A stretch of 52,992 nt of DNA from Candidatus Zhuqueibacterota bacterium (GTDB lineage: Bacteria > Zhuqueibacterota > Zhuqueibacteria > Residuimicrobiales > Oceaniaggregativiventaceae), in assembly GCA_014728115.1 (NCBI GenBank), contig WJME01000305.1, positions 1 to 52,992 on the forward strand, in the 5' to 3' direction. Positions within the stretch are counted from its first letter, which is position 1; each line of letters begins with the position of its first letter. Positions 47,332-52,992 of the stretch are shown here, piece by piece. Position numbers and translations under genes: made by a program. The notes beneath the pieces were generated by a model. It saw nothing but the letters and a program-made list of their open reading frames with translations, was not told the DNA's origin and did not search any database.

Positions 47332-48615
47332 ATGTCAACAAAAACGATCCAGCCTGTTTCATGTCTCAAGGGAGAAGCCCTGATACCCGGAGACAAGTCT
47401 ATTTCTCATCGAGCTCTAATCTTATCTTCGATTGCCGAAGGCAATTCAACCATTACCGGTCTTTCCAGAGCTATCGATGTACAAAGCACCTTGAACTGTA
47501 TCAAGGATCTGGGAATAAACGTAAAAGTTGAAAATTCTCAAACCCTTGTAGAGGGTAAAGGCTTATATGGTTATACAAAACCCGATAAAATCCTCAATGC
47601 CGGTAATTCCGGCACCACCATGCGACTCTTGACAGGAATTTTATCGGCCATGGACTTTGATTGTACGATCGATGGCGATGAGTCTCTAAGAAATCGTCCG
47701 ATGAGACGAATTATCGATCCTTTGGAGAAAATGGGCGCAAATATCGATTCTAACAATTATAAAGCCCCGCTATCCATTCGCGGCGGAGCGGTTAAAGCCA
47801 TCGATTATGCGTCTTCTATTGCCAGTGCTCAACTCAAATCGTGTATCATTTTGGCAGGGCTTTATGCCAAAGGCATCACAAGAGTGACTGAACCCGCCAA
47901 ATCCCGGGATCATACCGAACGGATGCTGACCGTATTTGGTGTGCAAGCGTCTTACTCGATAGGCGGTGCTGCGGTCAGGGGACCGGCTACCCTTAAAGCG
48001 ACAACACTGGATATCCCGCGTGATATCTCTGCTTCAGCTTTTTTCCTGATTGCCGCCTGTCTTGTGCAAGATTCCCGGATCGTGGTTAAAAATGTAGGAA
48101 TCAATGAATCGCGGGCCGGTTTTCTCGATGCGCTCGCGTCTATGGGAGCCAGGGTCTATAAAACCAATCAGACCGAGATTAATCAAGAACCCCGTGCAGA
48201 ACTGACTTCGTCATCCACAAAACTGAGATCGACGAATCTTTCCGGTTCAATTATTTCAAATATTATCGATGAAATACCTGTCCTGGCCGTTGCTGCAACA
48301 CAGGCACATGGAATAACAACGATCAGGGATGCAGAAGAACTGCGCGTTAAAGAGACGGATCGGATACAAGCCACAGTTACAAATCTTAAAAAAATGGGTG
48401 CTGATATCCGGGAAACCAAAGACGGCATGGTCATCAAAGGGCCCACCCCGCTTAAAGGAACCCGTCTCGATAGCTTTGGCGATCATCGAATCGCCATGGC
48501 CAGCGCCATTGCCGCTCTGATCGCAGAGGGTGAAACAACACTCACAAATACCGATTGTATCGATATCTCTTTTCCGGGATTTTTTGATGTACTGGAAGGT
48601 CTGATCTGTGATTAA
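47332..48615 (+). CDS. aroA: 3-phosphoshikimate 1-carboxyvinyltransferase (EPSP synthase)
   Basis: AroA transfers enolpyruvyl from PEP to shikimate 3-phosphate. The 427-residue enzyme has the standard blocks: Pro-Gly-Asp-Lys-Ser-Ile-Ser-His-Arg-Ala (about 19-28, substrate Lys and Ser), Leu-Asn-Ala-Gly-Asn-Ser-Gly-Thr-Thr-Met-Arg-Leu (about 86-97), Ser-Ala-Gln-Leu-Lys-Ser, Asp-Glu-Ile-Pro-Val-Leu-Ala-Val-Ala with the catalytic Asp, and Arg-x-Lys-Glu-Thr-Asp-Arg-Ile. Gly rather than Ala after Asn-Ala suggests a class I-like PEP loop (the glyphosate-sensitive type). The aroE GTG overlaps its end by 8 bp. Confidence 0.97.
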   Translation: MSTKTIQPVSCLKGEALIPGDKSISHRALILSSIAEGNSTITGLSRAIDVQSTLNCIKDLGINVKVENSQTLVEGKGLYGYTKPDKILNAGNSGTTMRLLTGILSAMDFDCTIDGDESLRNRPMRRIIDPLEKMGANIDSNNYKAPLSIRGGAVKAIDYASSIASAQLKSCIILAGLYAKGITRVTEPAKSRDHTERMLTVFGVQASYSIGGAAVRGPATLKATTLDIPRDISASAFFLIAACLVQDSRIVVKNVGINESRAGFLDALASMGARVYKTNQTEINQEPRAELTSSSTKLRSTNLSGSIISNIIDEIPVLAVAATQAHGITTIRDAEELRVKETDRIQATVTNLKKMGADIRETKDGMVIKGPTPLKGTRLDSFGDHRIAMASAIAALIAEGETTLTNTDCIDISFPGFFDVLEGLICD

Positions 48616-49477
48616 TACAAAGACAAAGCTGTTTGGTGTCATTGGGCATCCTGTTGCACATTCTTTGTCACCTGCATTGCATAACTGGATGCTCAAACAC
48701 TTTGATTTTAATGCAGTCTATGTCGCATTTGATATCGAGCCCCGACTTTTAAGGAATGCGTTTAAAGGGATGCAAGCCTTTGGCATCGCCGGTTTGAATG
48801 TCACTTTGCCTCATAAAGCAAGTGTTGTAGACTATATTTCTTTTGCGTCACCGCAAGTCCGACATCTTGGGGTTGCCAACACAATAAAATATACAGAATC
48901 CGGTCTGCAGGGATATGTCACCGATCCCTACGGCTTTACTGAATCCCTGGGCTCCCAAAAAGAAAAATTTCAGGATGCCAGCGTACTCATACTGGGTGCC
49001 GGAGGATCCGCTCAATCTATTCTATACGCGCTCAAAGACCTTGAATGCAGCGAAATCATGCTGTACAACCGTACCTTCGAAAAAGCTTTACAGCTCGCCG
49101 CCAAAGCATCCGAACAATTGGGAATCGGGTCTGTATCTGTCTTACATAGCGAACAGCTAAAAGATGCTGTGAACGATGCTGAAATCATTGTCAATACGAC
49201 GAGTATTGGAATGCATCCGGATACCGGAAATCCTTTGCCCTTTGATGGAATTCTCAAACCGTCTCACTTTGTTTACGATCTCATATATAATCCGTTACAA
49301 ACCCCGCTCTTAAGAATGGCAGAAAAAGCAGGTGCCTCATGGCAGCATGGCCTGGGTATGCTGATTTTTCAGGGGTTGCGCTCTTTGCAAATATGGACGG
49401 ATACAGATGTACAATTAAATTCCAACGATCTTGAACTGTTAACCGCTCATTTAATCAGGGAAATGCAAAATTCATGA
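48608..49477 (+). CDS. aroE: Shikimate dehydrogenase
   Basis: AroE reduces 3-dehydroshikimate to shikimate with NADPH. The 289 residues have the shikimate-binding Gly-His-Pro-Val-Ala-His-Ser-Leu-Ser-Pro (about 13-22), the catalytic Lys in Asn-Val-Thr-Leu-Pro-His-Lys (near 67), the dinucleotide loop Gly-Ala-Gly-Gly-Ser-Ala-Gln (near 132), and Asn-Thr-Thr-Ser-Ile-Gly-Met-His-Pro. Asn-Arg-Thr after strand 2 fits NADP preference. The GTG start lies inside the aroA end; its own stop overlaps the aroC ATG (ATGA). Confidence 0.96.
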   Translation: MINTKTKLFGVIGHPVAHSLSPALHNWMLKHFDFNAVYVAFDIEPRLLRNAFKGMQAFGIAGLNVTLPHKASVVDYISFASPQVRHLGVANTIKYTESGLQGYVTDPYGFTESLGSQKEKFQDASVLILGAGGSAQSILYALKDLECSEIMLYNRTFEKALQLAAKASEQLGIGSVSVLHSEQLKDAVNDAEIIVNTTSIGMHPDTGNPLPFDGILKPSHFVYDLIYNPLQTPLLRMAEKAGASWQHGLGMLIFQGLRSLQIWTDTDVQLNSNDLELLTAHLIREMQNS

Positions 49478-50673
49478 ATAAAATTCGCTTTCTTACTGCT
49501 GGTGAATCCCATGGTCAGGCATTGATGACAATTCTCGAAGGAATTCCAGCAGGACTTGATCTCACTTCAGAGGATATTGAAGATCAATTACGCCGCCGTC
49601 AAAGAGGATATGGCAGAGGCGACCGGCAAAAGATCGAGCAAGATAAAGCAAAAATCATGACGGGCGTGCGATATGGCAAAACCCTGGGGAGTCCTATTGG
49701 ACTGCTGCTGGAGAACAAGGATTGGCCCAACTGGACAGAGAAAATGTCTGTCGAGCCCGTTCAAAATCCGGTTGGCCCTCTGCAGATGCCACGACCTGGT
49801 CATGCCGATTTTGCCGGAATGGTCAAATACAGACACGACGATTTGAGGAATATTTTGGAACGCTCCTCTGCCCGTGAAACAGCGATGAGGGTTGCAGCCG
49901 GTGCGGTGGCTCGAAAACTACTCTCCGAATTCGGTATCGAGATTTATGGCCAGGTCATTCAAATCGAGAATATAAAATCTTCTCTGACTGCCCTCGATGT
50001 CCTCTCTGGCAACGATAAAAACCGGGTTGATAAATGGCGCGAACTCTTGCAAAAAGCCGAACAGTCTCCTGTTGCCTGTGCTGATCAGCAAGCTGAATCC
50101 GATATTATGGCAAGAATCGATGCTGCCGCCGAAAGGGGCGATACTCTTGGAGGGATTTATGAAATTGTGGCCTTGAACGTACCTGTCGGACTCGGTAGTC
50201 ACGTGCATTGGGATCGCAGACTGGATGCCTGGATCGCCATGGCCATGATGGGGATCAATGCTATGAAATCCGTAGAGATAGGTTTGGGTAAAGGTGTTGC
50301 CGATATTCCGGGAAGCCAGGTGCATGACGAGCTCTTTTATAACGAGCCTGAAGGCTATTATAGATTGCGAAATGCTGCCGGCGGTATTGAAGGCGGCATG
50401 AGCAATGGTGAACCGATTATTGTTCGGGTGGCCATGAAACCCCTGCCAACGTTATCCAGCCCCTTGCGCTCTGTTGATGCAGGTTCAAAGATGAGCAAGC
50501 AAGCCTTCCGCGAGCGCTCCGATGTTTGTGCCGTTCCAGCTGCTGTGGTGATCGCAGAGGCCATGCTTGCCATAGTGCTTGCCAATGCCTTGGTCGATAA
50601 AATTGGCGGGGACTCGATAGCAGAGATGAAAATTCATTATAACGGGTTGCCTCATGTACCCCTGGGATGGTAA
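49474..50673 (+). CDS. aroC: Chorismate synthase
   Basis: AroC eliminates phosphate from EPSP to give chorismate, using reduced FMN. The 399-residue enzyme has Gly-Glu-Ser-His-Gly-Gln-Ala-Leu (8-15) with the catalytic His, Arg-Arg-x-x-Gly-Tyr-Gly-Arg-Gly (about 43-51), Arg-Pro-Gly-His-Ala-Asp-Phe (about 108-114), Arg-Ser-Ser-Ala-Arg-Glu-Thr, and Gly-Gly-Ile-Glu-Gly-Gly-Met-Ser-Asn-Gly. Length fits the longer type found in Bacillota and Thermotogota. aroK starts 20 bp before its stop, in another frame. Confidence 0.97.
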   Translation: MNKIRFLTAGESHGQALMTILEGIPAGLDLTSEDIEDQLRRRQRGYGRGDRQKIEQDKAKIMTGVRYGKTLGSPIGLLLENKDWPNWTEKMSVEPVQNPVGPLQMPRPGHADFAGMVKYRHDDLRNILERSSARETAMRVAAGAVARKLLSEFGIEIYGQVIQIENIKSSLTALDVLSGNDKNRVDKWRELLQKAEQSPVACADQQAESDIMARIDAAAERGDTLGGIYEIVALNVPVGLGSHVHWDRRLDAWIAMAMMGINAMKSVEIGLGKGVADIPGSQVHDELFYNEPEGYYRLRNAAGGIEGGMSNGEPIIVRVAMKPLPTLSSPLRSVDAGSKMSKQAFRERSDVCAVPAAVVIAEAMLAIVLANALVDKIGGDSIAEMKIHYNGLPHVPLGW

Positions 50674-51190
50674 AAATATCTATTTGGTCGGCTTTATGGC
50701 CACTGGGAAATCCAAAGTTGGCAAGGAAATCGCATATTTCCTCGGCCGTCCTTTTTTTGATACCGATGACCTTGTGGAAGAACTCGCGGGTAAACGCATC
50801 AGTGAAATTTTTGCACATGAAGGAGAGAACGCCTTTCGGGATCTAGAGTCCAAAGTGGTAAAGCAAATCTCCCAGTCCCGGGAGTGCGTTGTCGCTCTGG
50901 GCGGGGGGGCGGTGTTGCGACAAGAAAACTGGACTTTGCTGGCATCTACAGGAATTATTATTTGTCTCTATGCTGATGAGCAGACCCTGCTGGAACGAAT
51001 AATCAGCAAAGATCACAGACCGTTGATGCGTAGCGAATCCAAACAGGATCTTCTCTCTAAAATACGTGCCTTGCTGGACGAACGACAGCCTCTGTATGAT
51101 CGTGCCGATTATTGTTTCAAGAGCCGACAGGACGTCTCAGCGCAAACCCTCGCAAAACAAATTTTCTATCACTTGCAGGAAGAACTATGA
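50654..51190 (+). CDS. aroK: Shikimate kinase
   Basis: AroK phosphorylates shikimate at O3. The 178-residue P-loop kinase has Walker A Gly-Phe-Met-Ala-Thr-Gly-Lys-Ser (13-20), the shikimate-binding Asp-Thr-Asp-Asp (about 36-39), an Arg in Phe-Arg-Asp-Leu-Glu, Gly-Gly-Gly-Ala-Val (about 80-84), and the lid Arg with Arg-Pro-Leu near 118. The start overlaps aroC by 20 bp and the stop overlaps the aroB ATG by 4 bp, so it is tightly packed in the operon. Confidence 0.95.
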   Translation: MYPWDGKNIYLVGFMATGKSKVGKEIAYFLGRPFFDTDDLVEELAGKRISEIFAHEGENAFRDLESKVVKQISQSRECVVALGGGAVLRQENWTLLASTGIIICLYADEQTLLERIISKDHRPLMRSESKQDLLSKIRALLDERQPLYDRADYCFKSRQDVSAQTLAKQIFYHLQEEL

Positions 51191-52269
51191 ATCGCGTTCA
51201 TGTTGATCTCGGAGAAAATAGCTATGATATATTTATTCAACCCGGACTCTTGCAGGAAATTCCGTCGCTAACCCGTTCGTTGTCCTTGCAGGGCTCGATT
51301 TTTATCATCTCGGATACACGAGTGGCGTCGATATATGGTGAGTTGGTATTGAAACAATTTCAGAAAGTGGGCAAAGCACACCTTTTAACCGTCCCCGAAG
51401 GAGAATCCTCAAAGTCGATTTCCATGGCGGATTCGCTCTATACACAATTGCTGCAGCTCGGCGCCAATCGAAAAGACACTATTATCGCCCTAGGCGGGGG
51501 AGTGATTGGAGATCTGGCCGGTTTTGTGGCCGCTACATTTATGCGCGGCATTCCATTCATTCAAATCCCTACCACAGTACTCGCCCAGGTGGATAGCAGT
51601 GTAGGAGGAAAGGTAGGCATCAATCATCCCATGGGCAAAAATCTCATTGGTGCTTTTTACCAACCCCGCTTGGTGATCATTGATCCTGATGTGTTGCACT
51701 CGCTCGATGAACGTCAGGTACGCGCAGGACTGGCCGAGGTCATCAAATATGCTTTTATCTCGGATCCTGTTCTCTTTCAGACTCTGGAAACACATCTCGA
51801 ATCCATTATCCGACTTGAAGAAAAGACACTTGTCAATGCTGTACTGGAAAAATGCTGCCAGATCAAAGCAGAGGTCGTGCGTCAGGATGAAAAAGAATCC
51901 GGATTAAGAGCAATCCTAAATTTTGGTCATACTCTGGGCCATGCATTGGAAGCGGTGACAGGATATCGGACTCTCTATCACGGCGAGGCTGTTGCGCATG
52001 GCATGATCATGGCCCTTGAGTTGAGCAAAACATGTGGACTCTCGAATCAAGAGGTCTCCAGGGGCCAGAACCTTGTCAGGCGTCTAGAGGTTGCTCCGCT
52101 GCCTGAAAATTTGGATCCTGCCGCGATTCTGGAGGCAATGGCCAGGGACAAAAAACGGCTCAAAAACGTGCAAAACTGGATTTTATTGACCTCTATCGGC
52201 AATGCCGTTATCACTAACAATATTTCGCCTAAACAAACCAAAACTGTCCTGACAGACTTGAGAGGCTGA
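51187..52269 (+). CDS. aroB: 3-dehydroquinate synthase
   Basis: AroB cyclises DAHP to 3-dehydroquinate with NAD and a divalent metal. The 360-residue enzyme has the NAD-binding Gly-Gly-Gly-Val-Ile-Gly-Asp-Leu-Ala-Gly-Phe (about 102-112), Pro-Thr-Thr-Val-Leu-Ala-Gln-Val-Asp-Ser-Ser-Val-Gly-Gly-Lys, Gly-Leu-Ala-Glu-Val-Ile-Lys (metal Glu), and the His pair in Asn-Phe-Gly-His-Thr-Leu-Gly-His-Ala with the third His in His-Gly-Glu. The frame is open back to 51112 inside aroK; ATG 51187 is the natural start. Confidence 0.97.
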   Translation: MNRVHVDLGENSYDIFIQPGLLQEIPSLTRSLSLQGSIFIISDTRVASIYGELVLKQFQKVGKAHLLTVPEGESSKSISMADSLYTQLLQLGANRKDTIIALGGGVIGDLAGFVAATFMRGIPFIQIPTTVLAQVDSSVGGKVGINHPMGKNLIGAFYQPRLVIIDPDVLHSLDERQVRAGLAEVIKYAFISDPVLFQTLETHLESIIRLEEKTLVNAVLEKCCQIKAEVVRQDEKESGLRAILNFGHTLGHALEAVTGYRTLYHGEAVAHGMIMALELSKTCGLSNQEVSRGQNLVRRLEVAPLPENLDPAAILEAMARDKKRLKNVQNWILLTSIGNAVITNNISPKQTKTVLTDLRG

Positions 52270-52270
52270 T

Positions 52271-52705
52271 ATGCGAATAATGATTATTCATGGGCCTAAT
52301 CTCAATCTCCTGGGCGAGAGAGAACCCGATGTCTATGGCAATCTTTCGTTGAACCAGATCAATGAACACCTGGAAACCCTTGCTGATTCTTTGAACGTAC
52401 AATTGTTGTTCTTTCAATCAAACCACGAAGGAGCGATCATTGATTTCATGCACCAACACCGCAAAGACTGTCATGGAATCGTCATCAATCCCGGTGCGCT
52501 TACGCATTACAGCTATGCCTTGCGTGATGCCATCAAAGCGGTCAATCTCTCTTGTGTCGAAGTACATCTTTCGAATGTTCATTCCCGCGAGCCGTTTCGT
52601 CGTATTTCGGTAATCCGGGATCATTGTATTAAACAAATCAGCGGCCTGGGTTTGCAAAGTTATCTTCAGGGATTAGAAACTCTTGTCGTCCACCTTCGAG
52701 CCTAA
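52271..52705 (+). CDS. aroQ: 3-dehydroquinate dehydratase, type II
   Basis: The enzyme dehydrates 3-dehydroquinate to 3-dehydroshikimate, completing the set of seven shikimate steps in this operon. The 144-residue dodecameric type II enzyme has Gly-Pro-Asn-Leu-Asn-Leu-Leu-Gly-x-Arg-Glu-Pro (8-19), Tyr-Gly near 23-24 with the catalytic Tyr, Asn-His-Glu-Gly (about 56-59), Asn-Pro-Gly-Ala-Leu-Thr-His-Tyr-Ser, and His-Leu-Ser-Asn-Val-His-x-Arg-Glu-x-Phe-Arg (about 98-109). It follows aroB by 1 bp and is last in the operon. A weak ACCTG/CAGGT hairpin lies about 10 bp downstream. Confidence 0.97.
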   Translation: MRIMIIHGPNLNLLGEREPDVYGNLSLNQINEHLETLADSLNVQLLFFQSNHEGAIIDFMHQHRKDCHGIVINPGALTHYSYALRDAIKAVNLSCVEVHLSNVHSREPFRRISVIRDHCIKQISGLGLQSYLQGLETLVVHLRA

Positions 52706-52750
52706 CCTGGTTCAGGTGTGTTTACCCTTTTTGACATTCCGAAATATGTA

Positions 52751-52779
52751 TTGACATTGCCTGGTTATAATGCTATATT
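52751..52779 (+). promoter_or_regulatory. Sigma-70-type promoter of the polymerase X gene
   Basis: Consensus -35 TTGACA (52751-52756), exactly 17 nt, and -10 TATATT (52774-52779) stand 25 bp before the GTG start. This also marks the end of the aromatic operon. Confidence 0.75.
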
Positions 52780-52803
52780 CGTCGATAAACCTGGGATGGT
52801 AAT

Positions 52804-52992
52804 GTGAAGAACAAAGAACTTGCAGATATTTTCTCCCGCATGGCCGATGTTCTGGAATTCAAGGGAGAAGTGATTTTTAAAATCAATGCCTATCGCAAAG
52901 CCAGCCGTATACTCGATGAACTCACCGATTCAGTAAAAGATCTGGTAGCCACCGATAGCTTGAAAGACATTCCTGGTATCGGCAAGGGACTA
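52804..52992 (+). CDS. polX: DNA polymerase X family protein (N-terminal part, cut by window end)
   Basis: The 63 visible residues match the N-terminal helix-hairpin-helix domain of bacterial PolX (DNA polymerase beta-like, usually with a C-terminal PHP nuclease; about 570 residues). They include Asn-Lys-Glu-Leu-Ala-Asp-Ile-Phe, Met-Ala-Asp-Val-Leu-Glu-Phe-Lys-Gly-Glu, Phe-Lys-Ile-Asn-Ala-Tyr-Arg-Lys-Ala-Ser-Arg, and Ile-Pro-Gly-Ile-Gly-Lys-Gly. PolX fills gaps in base-excision repair. The start is GTG with GGGATGG 4 nt upstream. It has its own promoter. Confidence 0.85.
   Translation, partial: MKNKELADIFSRMADVLEFKGEVIFKINAYRKASRILDELTDSVKDLVATDSLKDIPGIGKGL

Noticed and set aside
1..52992. 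CRISPR arrays, insertion sequences, prophage genes, rRNA operons
   Set aside because: No regularly spaced repeats, transposase or integrase motifs, terminal inverted repeats or rRNA-like stretches were seen; gene content is chromosomal and mostly housekeeping.

Overview
The window reads as a chromosome segment from a diderm (Gram-negative type) bacterium of moderate GC content. Outer-membrane markers are BamD, Lnt, a PorV-type barrel and periplasmic signal peptides. The PorV-like protein, a roughly 30-residue COX24/bS22-type ribosomal peptide and the RpoZ/CoaBC/DnaB gene neighbourhood point to the Fibrobacterota-Chlorobiota-Bacteroidota superphylum, perhaps a Calditrichota/KSB1-like lineage. 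This placement is inference from gene content only. No rRNA, CRISPR array, prophage or insertion sequence was found.

Layout. 1-2911 (mostly minus strand): envelope genes (secreted protein, RDD membrane protein, Tat-exported LD-carboxypeptidase), the decayed 5' end of a family-2 glycoside hydrolase gene, and a small Cys-containing protein. 3177-3253: tRNA-Val(CAC), minus strand. 3440-7345: a stress/regulatory block with a CsbD-like protein, an ECF sigma factor, a sigma-54 activator with a degenerate receiver, a receiver-like protein and a two-domain PRC-barrel protein. 7406-13133: carbohydrate genes (GldA, TreT, a PfkB-HAD fusion, a GT4 glycosyltransferase). 13256-33841: housekeeping genes (HU, bS22-like peptide, XseAB, Dxs, NadK, MutS, PorV-like, YicC, Gmk, RpoZ, CoaBC, UDG, DnaB, RelA/SpoT, IHF/HU, RuvX, Lnt, BamD, NadD). 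33860-40241: GT4, Crp with a CYTH cyclase-like protein, a corrinoid protein, a GHMP kinase, a HAD phosphatase and a DegT aminotransferase. 40350-44695: KamA-like radical SAM enzyme, HPF/RaiA, BNR propeller, Cys-rich protein, QueD. 44774-52705: a nine-gene aromatic amino-acid operon. 52804-end: start of DNA polymerase X.

Two regulatory systems stand out. First, the aromatic operon (chorismate mutase, DAHP synthase, TyrA, AroA, AroE, AroC, AroK, AroB, AroQ) is preceded by a textbook translation-coupled attenuator: a 26-codon leader with 6 Phe and 4 Tyr codons, an antiterminator pairing and a strong intrinsic terminator just before the first gene. Second, three GG-N10-GT sigma-54-type promoters with nearly the same sequence precede the CsbD-like gene, the receiver-like/PRC-barrel pair and the HPF gene. 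An NtrC-family activator lacking the phospho-acceptor Asp lies between the first two. I infer a sigma-54-driven stress or stationary-phase regulon that includes ribosome hibernation.
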